DNA of 49,030 bases from Tubiluchus corallicola (GCA_030141605.1 JAQGDQ010000780.1:1-49030), one strand, 5' to 3'; shown: positions 10,873-23,948, numbered from the stretch's first letter. Notes: generated by a model from the sequence alone, not told the origin. Numbers and translations are program-made.

Positions 10873-11544
10873 GTCTTTTGGTCAAGTTTGAAAGAAAAAA
10901 TGACCTGCATACTAATTTTATTATTAAACAATAATTTTAAAATAAAATTAAAATGATAAATCTTTACTCACTAACTTTTAACCATTAGACAGTAAGTATT
11001 TCCTATAGGAATTTGATTAGTTAGCAGGGAACCTATATAGGGCTATTAGAAAAGTGCCGTAATAACTAATTTCTAATCTCTTTTGTTCGCATGTAGCTAA
11101 TCTTTACATTTTTTGGACAAAACTGTCTTAAATTAGGTAGTCCCAAACAATGGATATTGCAATTACTTTACATAAAACTGCATAATTCACTATAAAGAAT
11201 CTTAGCTGCCTAACACAATGTTTATTGGAGATTTGGTAAGATTAAGAACAATGTTAGAGCTTCTGCGTCTAACACACCACAAACAGTTATCCACGGATCA
11301 GTAACAAGGTTACACAACTCACTCTTGAAGAAGAAAATGAAATGAATGAACAATACCTCTTAGACTTAAAAAGGTATATTTTTTTGTAGTACTTTTTTGC
11401 TAGCTTCATCCTACACCGTGTGAATTTTCATAATATTTATATTCATGGTCCAATACTTTTATGCTTGGAATTAGTTATTGGAATTACATTTTTCTGCATT
11501 ACTATATTCTTATTAAACAGGTAATACATTGTATTAACACAACT

Positions 11545-12030
11545 GCTTTTATTTATAGTTTAAAGCACAAGAAACCCCTCAACTTACATAAAGTTTAAAC
11601 AATTCCTCTTGAAATTTTAGACCACTTTTTGCATACAGGACTTGTGTAGGCAGTAACGCTGTATAAAACATGTAAATTTAAACTCCCGCAATGACGCGGC
11701 CATTGTGACCATGAGTCGTTTGAAACAAATTTAGATAACATTGTGTAAAGTTTGAAAAAATAATCAGAGCATTTGTAGCGCACAAGTCACTAAGTAAAAT
11801 TTTTAAATTACTGTACCTTGTCAATGAAATTAAAAATACGTTTTTGGTTAGTGAGCGGCGCACCCTGGAGGGTGAGTCTGCGACATTTTACCACTTGGCA
11901 CAAACATTTGAAATAATTAATAATTTTCTTTTCTAGTTACATAAGTCTTTCAAGCAGATAGGGATAATATTAAGTAATATAACTTTGCATGGAAAGTTTT
12001 TTGGGGACATAGTTTAACATTTCCTTTTCT
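11545..12030. repeat. Dispersed repeat, copy 1
   Basis: About 480 bp similar to 48108-48632 in the same orientation. Shared landmarks are TTTAAAGCACAAGAAA, CTTGAAATTTTA, AGTAAC.CTGTATAAAAC, CAGAGCATTTGTA and AGTCTTTCAAGCAG. Diverged, non-coding; element type unknown. Confidence 0.65.
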
Positions 12031-13205
12031 TCGCTTGATTCACATTTACGTGGTGATGTCATGTAATGTAATGGTGCCATTGGAACAGTGTCGCGGATAG
12101 TTTAAAATGAAAACAAACAAAAATCCTTTCAATGCGAACACTAGATGTCGTGAACTTCGTCTCATAATTACTTCGCGTTTCATTAACTTGACTTGTGAAT
12201 ATTACATCGTTTGTCTTCTTGCTCATCTCTCTTTCATAATTTTTTCATCTCATTTCCTCCTTTTTTAGGCATGTTATAACATTGATATAGCTTAAATTTC
12301 CCTCTAATCTTACTGTACTTATTTGCTTCTGAATGGCCTTTTACATTAATAGTGTTCTAGTTTTCTGTATTTAAGCTGTGTAAGACAGGCTTACCTTGAA
12401 CATTTAGACCTGTGAGCTAGCCAGGCTAATTGTTCCCCTATGTTTTAGTATAGTGGTATTTTAGTATTGATAATAATTATGTTATTTGATTCTGTGATTG
12501 TACCTGCTAGTACAGATGTTATAATATAATTCCTCGTCACTTGTTAATGATTGTAGTTTTTTCATTCTTTGATTGAAAAAGCTAACAGGCTTAATAATTG
12601 TGGGCAAAGTTTAATTCAGTTCCAGCTCTCCCACTTCTTTCACTGCCTACAGTATATATATGCATAAAATTTCTATAAATTATATAATTTCTTAAGGCGA
12701 TTTTACTGAAACCTACTTCAGGTATTCCTTTTTTATCCTTTAATACCTTTAACTGATTAATGTTTGTTTAGTTATACTAACAGCCAGCTTGGCTTAATGT
12801 TACAAAAGAATCTAAGCAGTAAATTTACCTTGATTTTTTTACATATGTTCGAAAAAAGTGTTTGAAATTTGACGAGCTGTGTACTGTACAGTTCTGAAAT
12901 TGAAAATTAGGCATTACAGTGGTTCGATTACAATGGTTAATGGAGTGTGACATGGGAGCACTGTGCACATACTAATATTAACGATTCTCAAATGACAACT
13001 TTCCTCGATTACCCAGATTTCAGTCTTATCTTAAAGTAGTCCAAAGAAAATGTAACTGCTTGTGGTGTGCTAGAGACAAGAAAGGAACAGTAATGAAGTC
13101 ACTTTATAGTTAAATACACACACTGCGTTAAGGAAGAGCAGAATGTGTAAAGTAAAGGTTAGTATGTGTAGCATATTTTTGTATATTGTATACAAAACTT
13201 TCGTA
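12031..13205. other. Non-coding, no CELSR exon seen
   Basis: AT-rich. I searched the - strand for continuation of CELSR (EC9 end, EGF cysteine patterns) and found none; 10873-11544 is likewise empty. Confidence 0.55.
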
Positions 13206-14080
13206 CTAATTACATTACGTAAAGAAAGAAAGGTCAATTGTAAGAAAGTGTAATAGTAGACAGGCCTGGCTGCATTTTTAAAATCATCTCCAATTTTTGA
13301 ATGATTACTTAAGAAACTATCCTAGGTTTTAAGCAATAGCAGCAGCCTTTCAAGCATGAATCATTTTAGTTGAATGTTGTTGATTTTAAGCAATAGCAGC
13401 AACCTTTGCAACAGGACATCCAAGAACTCTTTACCAGTTTCTGATCTAATTACATTGCGTAAAGAAAGAAAGGTCAATTGTAAGAAAGTGTAATAGTAGA
13501 CAGACCTGGCTGCATTTTCAAAATTATCATCCATTTTTGAATGATTACTTGAGAAACTATCCTAGGTTTTAAGCAATAGCAGCAACCTTTGCAACGGGAC
13601 ATGCAAGAACTCTTTACCAGTTTCTGATCAACTGCTTGAGTTTTTAACCGAGGTAGCAACCTTCATAAAGTTTACATACAGGAGCTCTTAGCAAGTTTCT
13701 GATCAAGTACTCGAGTTAACTGTCCCAGATTTTAAACAATAGCAGCAACCTTTGAAACATGACATACATAGACGTCTTACCAGTTTCTGATCAACTGCTT
13801 GAGTTTTTAACCGAGGTAGCAACCTTCGTAAAGTGACATACAGGAGCTCTTTACAAGTTTCTGATCAAGTACTCGAGTTAACTGTCCCAGATTTTAAGCA
13901 ATAGCAGCAACCTTTGAAACATGACACACATAGACGCCTTACCAGTTCCTGATCAAGTACTTGAATTAACTAGTCCAGATTTGACACAAAAGCTGTAACG
14001 TTTGCTCCAGTTTCTTATCAATACTGGGTAAACCATCCCAGATTTTAAGCAAGAGCAGTAACCTTTATAATAGCAGCCTT
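13206..14080. repeat. Complex tandem repeats downstream of CELSR exon 3
   Basis: A unit starting TAATTACATT(A/G)CGTAAAGA is repeated at 13206 and 13446. A unit of about 165 bp (AGCAATAGCAGCAACCTTTG ... TTTCTGATCAACTGCTTGAG) is repeated to about 14080. All of it lies within the CELSR transcript's presumed next intron. Confidence 0.8.
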
Positions 14081-14162
14081 TACTAATGGTAAGCATCAGT
14101 CTACATTTACACTAATAAAACAAGTGAAATTGGTAACAAGAATTACAAAATCTGTTACTTAC

Positions 14163-17100
14163 CGCTTACTCTCATGCGAAACGCAGCCGTTACCGGAACA
14201 TTCGTATTCAAAGTCGCATTCAATTTCAAATCCCCCGTTGTTTCGTTCAGTATGAGCAAATGAGCGTTGTTTCCAGTCAGTATCTCGTACTTTAACTCGT
14301 CGTTCACGTCCGGATCCTTAGCAGGTATTCGACCAATCACACCGGTCGGGAAATGATTCTTAAAATTGTTAAAAATGATCTTAAAATCGTTGAACACGGG
14401 TCTGTTGTCGTTCACGTCCTGCACGATGATGTGAGTTATCGTATCCGTGAATAACGTCATCGACGACGCTCTCAGTATGATCTGAAACGCTTTCCTTTCC
14501 GACTCATAATCCAGCTCCGTGTCCGTTACGAGCTTCGTAGTTTCGCCGCCCCTCTGCACCAAGTGGAACAGATCTGCATCGGGACCGCCCACTATGTCGT
14601 AGCGGACGACCGCGTTCTCGCCTAGGTCGGGATCGTGGGCTATGATTTCGGAAACGGTCGAACCCACGGGAGAATTCTCCGCAATGTAAAACTTGAGCGG
14701 ATCCTCTGCAAACTGAGGCGGAGAGTCGTTCACATCATCCACGTTGACGGTGATCACGACGGACGCGGAAAGCGGCGGACTGCCGCGATCCCAGGCGTAC
14801 GCAACCAAATTATACTCGGCAACGTCCTCTCTATCCAGTTGTCTATCCGTCCGGATGATTCCAGACGTGGGATCGATGATGAACGCACCGTTGCCGTTGT
14901 CGCCATTAGTGAAGGTGTAACGGACACGCCCGTTGAGTCCGCTGTCAGCATCGTCGGCCGAGATGCTCACCACGCTCGTACCGATAATCGCATCTTCTGG
15001 AACGACAGCTAGGTACGACACCTGCTCAAATACGGGAGGGTTGTCGTTCACATCTGCCAGGATAATCTCGATGTCGGTCGTATCGGAAAGAGGCGGTTTA
15101 CCGTTGTCCTGAGCCGTTACGCTGATGGTGTAACTTTCCGTCTCCTCGCGGTCTAACTTCATCTTCGTCGTTATGGCGCCCGTTCCGGGGTTGATCTGGA
15201 ATTCGGGAAAGTCGTCCATGGTGTACGTTATTCTGGCATTCTCTCCGACATCTCCGTCCGTAGCGGAAACCGTAAGCACTGTGGAACCGACAGGGATGTC
15301 CTCAAAGACGTTAACGGAGTAAGAAGTCTGTTTAAACACCGGACGATAAGTATTGGCATCTAGAACCTCGATGTAAACTTTGGCACTGTCCAAACGACCG
15401 CCGGAATCCGTAGCCGTTACGGTCAACTCGTACCTAACCAACAGACAGTACAAACAATGTTGAAAGACTCAACAAAGGCTTAACGTTTAGAAGGTGACTT
15501 ATGAATCAACGTTAAAGCAACTGGTCTTGGTTGAAGCACTTAAAAAAGATTATCAATTAAAAAATACAGGGATGAGAATGACAAATTGCAAAAAACTCTG
15601 AAACAGGCCGGGGGTTTTAGGGCCAATAGGGTTCAAGGGAACCCCTTTGAATGCAGCAACAAATTGCAATTTTCTGACCGTAGAGAAAGTGGACTTAAAA
15701 TATCAATTACCTTGTTTCGTGCATAATTTAAAATACCGACTATCAAGGATACATGATACCTAATTGCGTCAAAAATGCCCAAGTACTGGCCGCTCCTATG
15801 CAAAAGTATATAAAAACTGTCTGTAATTGACTCAAATAACTCGGCACAATTGATTCTATATTTTTATACACAGAGATATACACGTGGTTACACTGATGTA
15901 CGTGATGTAAACAAAGTGACGGCCTGCCATCTAGCGGTCAGCTTGTGAAATAATGTACTGTGTCCGTAAACATTTTTTGAATGAATTTACACGATTTAGA
16001 AAAATGACACTACTGGTCTTTCAAAAACTCGGAATTCCGAGTATCAGCAGAAAATTCTCATCCCTGAAAATACTACTGGAAACAGAATCTAACACTAAAC
16101 CAATACCAGCTTCATAAATAAAGATATGTCAAATTTAGTGGGTAACTGGATGAGTGACTGCGAACTGAATGAATGAAAAAAAACTGGCAAGTTGAGAAAT
16201 TCTTATTAAACATGCAAAATGCTGCCAATTCTGTTCAATTAATTCAAAGAAAGTAACGACATAAAGTTTATACAGAAAAGTGCTAATAAAAGATTTGAAC
16301 TCTCACCTTCTTTCCTGTTTGTAGTTGAGGGGCTGAGCCACAGAAATCAGACCTCGTCCCATTTGGCTAATGATGCTAAAGTGGTGCTTGCTGTTGCCAC
16401 TAGAGATCTGGTACGATAGCCTCGAATCTTCATCATCATCCGTCGCTGTTACTGTGACGACTGGGGTGCCCGGAACATCTTCTTCAGATACCGTAGCATT
16501 GTAAATCTAAACACGTATTGTAATCATGTGTATAACATTTAACTAATTAACAGTTTCACTACGTAATTGCTTTTCAACAGGGATGCATTGGCTTTTGTAC
16601 ATTTCACAATAACTTCTTGTGGTGTGTTACTAAAACAGAATCTTGGAAATAAACAAACAGCGATTCATTATTAAACACCAATATTGAATATTAGTTTTAT
16701 TTAAACTCATGCGCACACATATATGCACTCATGCATGCACGCACACGCACACCCACACAAATAAGCACATTCTTATATTTAGAAGCCAATTTTCACAAAG
16801 TCATATTACTGATTCAAAATATGTCCAATATATAATCCACAAGCCACTAAACGCATCTTTCACCAACTATCAACAAGCAATTATGCAAGATCGAGAACGT
16901 ACTATACAGTACACTATTATGGAATGCACTTGGCTTGAGATGCTGATTGGCTAGTTAGCGTTACTTGTTGCCAAGCAACTTTTCTACAATGCATTTGCAT
17001 GGCCGTACCAGTGAAATAAACAGACCTGGGTCACTGCGCTTGGTGCTGCCACCTTCTGTCTCTTACAAGAAAAACAATAATTTGATCTCAAGGTCACTAC

Positions 17101-19278
17101 TTCATTAGACAATAAAAGACAGATGAACTTTCCTACCTTAGGAAGAAAGACCGGATCGTTGTCATTAACGTCTCTGATATTGATGATGACACTTGCTGTA
17201 GCACTTCTTGGCGGAGTTCCCTGATCTGTTGCCACGACAACAAAATTGTATGTTTCGGCCTCCTCGCGATCCAGTAACCGAGTGGTCGTTATCGCGCCAT
17301 TGCCGGAATCGACTGCAAGCGGCATGTTGTCCGGTGCCCGGTCAATCTTGTACACCAGCTTGGAATTCGGACCGCCGTCCGAATCGAACGCTTGCACCCG
17401 GACGACCGAGTAGCCAACGGGAACGTCTTCTGACACGGATTCAGTGAACAGAGACGTGTAGAACCTCGGGTCATTGTCGTTGCGATCCTCAATCTCGATA
17501 AAGACGACCGTTGAATTGGACCTTGCGGGTGATCCACTGTCTTGTGCTCTCACAATCAATCTGTAGCTCTTCACCGATTCATAATCAAGTTCGGACACCA
17601 CGCTAATGTCCCCCGACAACGTATCAATACTGAAATGACCCTGGGTATTGCCTCCTGTCAGAGAATAACGAATCTCCTTGTTCTTACCAGCATCAGCATC
17701 AGTTGCTCGTATCTTAGCAACAATCGGATTAGACAACCAGTCGATGTCTTCCGGTACGTCCACGTAATACTGTTTTTGCTTGAACTGGGGGTAATTATCA
17801 TTGTCGTCTAGTACGTCTATGGTCAGTGTCGTAGTTGAAGATTTCCGCTCGGCCACAGTGGCCTGGTCGCTTGCTTCGATCTTAAGGACATACTTGCTGA
17901 TCTTTTCTCTGTCAAGCTTACGTCTTGTGGTCACTACACCAGAACGAGGGTCAATGTGAAACGCTTCGTTCGGTCCACCAGGGTTCAGAATGCTGTACAC
18001 TATTTCCTTATTCATGCCAAGATCTTCATCAGTTGCGCGAACGGTCACTATGGTCGAACCAATGGAAGCACTTTCGCGAATTTCGTGGTGATATTCGGAG
18101 GACTCGAAGACGGGAGTGTGATCGTTCACGTCGTCGACGTTAACTTGCAACATGGTTGTTCCGGAGCGTTCCGGTTCTCCGTTATCCCGGGCTGTTATCC
18201 GGAAGTAGTGCATGTTCATGTCCTCTCTGTCTAGCCGCTTCGTCGTAACAACCTGCCCGGAGATCGGATCGATCGCAAACATGTTTTGGCTGCGTCCGTC
18301 CCGCACAGCAATCATGGAATAAGTTATAGCGTCATCATCGGGGTCGGTTGCACTGAGTGACGTAACAGAGTAGCCAGCGTCCATTTCTTCTGGAACGTTG
18401 ACCGAATAAAATGAACTAGGAAAAAATGGCTGCTTATTTCGTTCGGCCATTCGCCTTACTCTCCGAATCTGCGATACCCTAGGCGATGTCATCATCATCA
18501 TTTCAACGCCACTTTTCACTAATACATTGCCTAAGAAAGTTCGATCTCCCAATTCGCAGTTGTAAACCACCTGCAAGTCTAATGAAAGATTGCCCTCATT
18601 GCCTGAAAGATTGCCCTCATTGCTTGAAAGATTGCCCTCATTGCTTGAAAGATTGCCCGCATTGCTTGTTTCCGAACACAACTTTCGTTTTGTCACAATT
18701 AAAGCACCATAAATAATCTCAACTGAATCAGACAACGACCGAATCGTCTTAAGTCGACAGCCGTGCACGGTTTCTGGAAAATACGAGACAATATCGCTCA
18801 ACGATTCGCCTTTCGCAAAGCATTCTCTGTCACTACGAATCACAACACTTTGGTTACGTGTCACTGCTGTGTTCACTGTACAGTTTTCACCATTCACACT
18901 AATAAATAAAGGTATTCTTGTTAAAACACTACTAGTATCACGTTTTGATTCCAATGATCTACCTTCTATAACTACTAGAAACGGATTATGAGGCAATGCT
19001 AGACAATCAAGTCGTTCGGAAAGCCACACAACACCCGTACTTTCATTAACCTCAACGGACACTCTCTTCATTGTCTGAGGTAGCAAGCGATATTTCAATC
19101 CGTGGTTCAAATTTAACCTCATTAGCTCCGTTCCCGGCGATGCACCGCTATGAATATGAATATCATATCCGAACACCAAGCTATCTGGCCACACCATCAA
19201 AAGTAACCATGCAAATGAAGTTAGCATGGCACTCGGTAGAGAAATCGTGGGAAAGCTGGGTAAATGCCAACAACCCAT
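14163..19278 (-). CDS. CELSR: CELSR/Flamingo cadherin, N-terminal part (three exons)
   Basis: Atypical seven-pass cadherin of planar cell polarity, acting by homophilic adhesion at the cell surface. Coding exons on the - strand are 19278-17137, 16506-16307 and 15433-14163, with GT-AG borders and matching phases (0, 2, then phase 1 at the last donor). They give 1204 residues: signal peptide about 18-37, a cysteine-containing propeptide, RRVRR at 272-276, then EC1 284-391, EC2 392-499, EC3 500-606, EC4 607-711, EC5 712-814, EC6 815-916, EC7 917-1022, EC8 1023-1128 and a divergent EC9 1129-1204. Nine repeats, the DANTYRPVF linker after EC5 (family form DANTHRPVF), NYKQER in EC5 and FNNF..FPTGVIGRIPA in EC9 are CELSR hallmarks that FAT, Dachsous and protocadherins lack. 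The first ATG of the exon (19278) has G at -3 and +4; an ATG at 19227 is the alternative. The exon opens at an acceptor at 19347, so a 5' UTR exon lies further upstream. The EGF, laminin-G, GAIN and 7TM parts are not in view. Confidence 0.95.
15567..16066. mobile_element. TIR element A in CELSR intron 2
   Basis: Begins CAGGGATGAGAAT and ends ATTCTCATCCCTG (perfect 13-bp inverted ends). About 500 bp, no coding capacity. A second copy lies at 45985-46683. CAGGG ends suggest a hAT-type MITE, but no clear 8-bp duplication is seen. Confidence 0.7.
18584..18668 (-). repeat. 21-bp coding repeat in CELSR propeptide
   Basis: Four copies of a 21-bp unit encode N-L-S-[SG]-N-E-G in tandem at residues about 209-232. 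Each copy carries an N-x-S glycosylation sequon. The unit keeps the reading frame and lies between the signal peptide and the furin-type site. Confidence 0.9.
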
Positions 19279-19347
19279 TTCCAATAAATTCGGTAGTTTC
19301 TTACACAAGTTTGTATGATGCTTGTACACTTGTACAACCGAACGTTT

Positions 19348-19372
19348 CTACAAAAAAATGAAAGAAAGGTTA
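19348..19372 (-). promoter_or_regulatory. Splice acceptor of first CELSR coding exon
   Basis: Read on the - strand, a T-rich tract ends in TTTTTTTGTAG directly before position 19347. The exon is open from there to the ATG at 19278, and the intronic TAG is in frame. This implies at least one non-coding exon further right; I could not place it. Confidence 0.7.
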
Positions 19373-19561
19373 ATTAGAAAACTAATTAGAAAGTTAATGA
19401 GCATTAGTTCAAACGTGAATTAGCATTTTCATTATTTTCACCTGTCAGTAAGAAAATTAATGATGACATAAAAAAATAGAAGTAAATACTATGAACTATG
19501 AATTTATTTTCACACATTAAAATACAATATCATACACATTAATAAACTTTAAATAAAATGA

Positions 19562-20110
19562 TTTGAGTAGTGCGAGCTGAGTGTACGACCATACAGTCAT
19601 TAACACACTCACCTTACTTAAATGAAAAAATGATTATAGTTATGCATGCTGCTGTAGATAACTTAATGTAAATAAGGATGAAGTAAATGATGTAATAATT
19701 TGAGTAGTGCGAGGTGAGTGTACGACCATACGGTCATTAACACACTCACCTTACTTCAATGAAAAAATGATTATAGTTATGCATGCTTCTGTAGATAACT
19801 TAATGTAAATAAGGATGAAGTAAATGATGTAATAATTTGAGTAGTGCGAGGTGAGTGTACGACCATACGATCATTAACACACTCACCTTACTTCAATGAA
19901 AAAATGATCATAGTTATGCATGCTTCTGTAGATAACTTAATGTAAATAATGATGAAGTAAATGATGTAATAATTTGAGTAGTGCGAAGTGAGTGTACGAC
20001 CATACGGTCATTAACACACTCACCTTACTTCAATGAAAAAATGATTATAGTTATGCGTGCTTCTGTAGATAACTTAATGTAATTAAGGATGAAGTAAATG
20101 ATGTAATAAT
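19562..20110. repeat. 137-bp array upstream of CELSR, four copies
   Basis: Starts at 19562, 19699, 19836 and 19973. Each unit holds AGGTGAGTGT ... ACACTCACCT (10-bp inverted repeat) enclosing GACC-ATAC-GGTC. It lies about 285 bp upstream of the CELSR ATG, in the 5' UTR intron or promoter region. Confidence 0.9.
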
Positions 20111-22501
20111 ATCAATGGCATAAGAGCAATAAACCTGAAAGTTAAGAAAGGAAAACATAATATGTAATTACAATTTTGAGTGAGCCTTAAAGAGTGAAAA
20201 AAATTTTTTTTAAATAGTTATGAATATGAATTATGTGATTATCTGTCAATATAGACTAATTATGATGACACAATTAATTTGTAATTAATAAGAACAGACA
20301 GATGAAAGGGCAGTGAGTGAACATGTCAATGCAACAAGTTTAGGGTCCTTTAAAACTTTCAATTAAATCTACTGATCAAATTACTGCACTGCTACAGTAG
20401 TAAACAACATCAACACACATAATTAACAAGATAATTAAAAAATTGTTGCCGCATCTTCATCACTGATTCTAGACAAAGCAAAATGCAGGTCTACAAAATA
20501 CTTGATAGTTCTGATTGCAGTTACGAAATTACAAAGCTGCTGTCCAATTAGAAAATTTACTCTAAATTTACAAAACTACTGTTCAAATTGATCTTTCTAG
20601 ATGACAACTACATCCGACAAAGTCTCAAATTAATTTTCTTTTTCTTCCTTTGGCTCTAGATCCTCATAACATTAATTTTAAATACATAATGGTTAAATTA
20701 TTATTTAAAGATAGTCACGTGTCTCTTCTTTCCCATTATTGAACATTATTTTATTATAACACATTCGTATAATATTCAATTTTCATTCGTCTTAAATGCA
20801 AAATCTGATAATTTTTAATTACCTGATACATGCGCATTAACTAATTAATTATATTAGTAACAATCCTGTGAGGGTGGCTGACCTCGATAACTTATAGTTC
20901 TTTCGCCACCCTTTCACCACTAATCAATAATTACTTTTGCACTTGGTAATATTATTGTATGTTGTATATAGATTTATAAATATAGAGTTATGTATTTTGC
21001 TATTTTAGAAATGGTGATAAACTAATAAACTTACTTACTTACTTACATTGTAAGAACAACTGTACACTGTCTCAGTGACATTGCATTTTATAAAGCTGTA
21101 CTGAAACTACTGGAAGAAAAGTATTCGGCGGAATTTTTTTCCAACACTAAAAACACTGCTTCATCCTACTAATACTTGCAACGATATATGAATAATTCCA
21201 AATAAAAAGCACGAATTTTGCAAGATAAACACTGTGCAAAAAATTAACTAATACAGCATAATTTAAACAATACAATTAAGCAAGCTGGATTATCTTAATA
21301 TTCTCTTTCAATTTTTACACAATTTACTTACAATTTTAACTTCTTATGGTCATTTTAAAATCAATTTCGATCAACATCAAAGTTTCAAAGTCATTTTTCG
21401 TCATCTTCTCTTCATGTAGTCACTTTTATCATAACTGCAACACGCTAAAGCAAGAATAAATTCATTAAAAAAATGTCTGGCACAAAGCATAGAACACGTC
21501 GCTGAAAAAATAATGTACGTCGTTGAGTTTTGGGTTTATCCATTTTTTCACTGTTTCCTGTAAGCGCAAACATGATCTAAAAACTTTGGTTAAAGTACTA
21601 CGTCGCATTCAAATGCTAAGAGTAAAGCGCGACGTCTACAGTACCGTTCCGAACAAGTAACTACACATACACACAACATATAACTGCAGTCACAACTTTA
21701 TCAATACAATGTACTATATCTACTAACAACAGACAACCAGCTATACTTACAATAAAGATTTTAGTATTTTATAGTAACCATATTGCAGTATGATTCACGG
21801 AAATCTCCCTCTCTCTAATAATTTTAAATACTGTAGTAATCAGCACAGGCACTAGCTGCTCACAAAAGAAAACACAGTTACGAGATTACTAAACGTCATA
21901 TCTGTCCACTGTTGTCTTCTAAAGACATAAACTGCCACAACTACTTAACTATCCTGTTTTCGAAGCGAGCCGGTAGACATAATAACGAAATGTAGAGCGA
22001 ACTAGAAAATCACATCACATGAACGCTACTGACCACAAACTGAGTGAATGCCACTCGAACGATTGAAGTCACCGAACCGGTTTCTCTCTAGCGTGATAGC
22101 ATCAGGTGGAGGAAAGAAGAGAAACGCAGTCGCAGCGCCATCGTGTATCGAATAAAGAATTTACGAAGTAATATTATTATCTGTGTGCAAAGCTGCAATT
22201 ATATCTACTCATTATTTGAACTCCTCATATCACCAACTTTGCGGGTGTTCCAGCAAACACGAAACGTTTTCCCGATATTTTTAAAACGTATTAGAAAACG
22301 TTGTATTGTACGGCGGTATCAAAATGGTTGAAAAATCTACTGCTGCTGTACATATGAATATATCTATGAGTTGACTACTTTTTATTGTTATAATTGACAC
22401 TGTTTAACTTGCAAATGAATATTTTCACAGAAAGTAAATGTAATTAGTGAGATGTTTTGCAATCTCTAAGAATTTGTTGATGATTTTAGCTAAGCACTTA
22501 T
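20111..22501. other. Intergenic region upstream of CELSR
   Basis: Mostly AT-rich. 20860-21045 ends in (TTAC)n and resembles a LINE 3' tail. 21955-22145 is CpG-richer and could hold the CELSR first exon or promoter, by position only. Confidence 0.4.
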
Positions 22502-22535
22502 AAGGAGAGAGAGGGAGAAAGATAGAGAGAGAGAG

Positions 22536-22573
<38 letters not shown>

Positions 22574-22585
22574 GAGAGAGAGAGA
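22502..22585. repeat. (GA)n microsatellite
   Basis: AGAGAGAG run with a few interruptions. Confidence 0.95.
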
Positions 22586-22616
22586 TATCTACAGATGTAT
22601 TATAATTAATAATAGT

Positions 22617-22662
22617 AATGGTAATAACAATAATAATGATGATGATGATGATGATGACGATG

Positions 22663-22717
<55 letters not shown>

Positions 22718-22721
22718 TAAA

Positions 22722-22803
<82 letters not shown>
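22617..22803. repeat. (ATG)n, (AAT)n then (ATT)n palindromic microsatellite
   Basis: GATGAT repeats lead into AATAAT repeats to about 22757, which switch to ATTATT repeats to 22801. The last two blocks form an inverted repeat with arms of about 45 nt. Confidence 0.95.
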
Positions 22804-23948
22804 AATTAGTCAATGCATGACAAAATTGACAACTATTGCAATCTCTTTAGCGTCAGATCTTGTTACATTGATTGCTGTTGCAGTATCTTTAGTGTGAGAT
22901 TCTCTTACATTTTAGCACTACATAAAGATTTCACATGAAAAATAAATTATGATGATGGTGGATATGATAATGGCACGGATGATGATGATTGGCCATTAGA
23001 TCTTATGTTGTCTGGTAAATAAGTGACTGCAAATAGACATTGTCTTTGTCTTTTTTTCTTTGTGATGATAATAAGGATGACAAAAACAGTTGTGGTGATG
23101 ATTTTGGTTACTTTGTTGTTGCATCTGCCACTACTGATGCTCTTCGGGGGGTTGCTCTTGTTGTTATTATTACTGCCCCATGTTCTTGTTGTCGTTTTTG
23201 TTCTATAATCATTCAATTCTCATATGTAGTATTTATGCATATGTGTTGTTTACCATTGAGATGTTTGAAGCAGCATACAAATAGCACAATTTTGCTGCAG
23301 TTTCTGTGCAAAAATTTTTAAAACTAATAGCGGTTTTACTTCAGAACAAAATTAAGTACTACGCTTGATTTTTTGTAAGACCACTTTTTACTAATGGTTC
23401 AATGTCTTGTTCGAAAAAATTCAAACTCAATTCGACGTCGAAATACCGAAATTCTGTTCGATTGGAATTCGCATTTTAGTAGAGAATGCTCACCCCCTAC
23501 TGTAAACTTGCTTCTTTATAGTCTGTTTGAGCATGCAATGTGCGCAAGGAATGACTCTGTGGGAAAACAAATGCGGCTGAATAAAACAGGTTGTTCGCAT
23601 TGGCATACAATCATGTTGCCACATTTTATCAGTAAAGAAGCAAGCTTGATATTTGTTTTCGTTCGTTCACTTAGGTGCTTCGTTAATAGAAATAGTTTTC
23701 CAAAATTCCTTCATCAAATTTCATTAAAAATAGCTTTTTAAAAATCATTACAATTCGCTAAACCTGCTTTTACGTTAGGATCGGTGTGAGGAAGTTTTGA
23801 GTATCTGAATTGTAACAGAGGTGCTAGAGGAGAAACTAGACCGCCTGACTGTTTTGCACTTAGAGTCGTAAAAATTGTAAATTGTCGGTATTTTTAAATT
23901 TATCCGTGCTGTAAGACTTATGCAGACTGAAACACACGTTAAAAAGTC
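22804..23948. other. Region upstream of PTTG1IP
   Basis: Should contain the PTTG1IP promoter and 5' UTR. A 115-codon open frame (23394-23741, +) has no recognisable feature and is probably chance. Confidence 0.45.

Noticed and set aside
14635-15012. Open frames overlapping the CELSR exon (also 14754-14951, 17208-17447, 17289-17537, 17542-17811, 17925-18234)
   Set aside because: Shadow frames of the GC-rich CELSR exons.
23394-23741. 115-codon + strand frame upstream of PTTG1IP
   Set aside because: AT-rich codon use unlike the real exons, no domain, no splice or start support.
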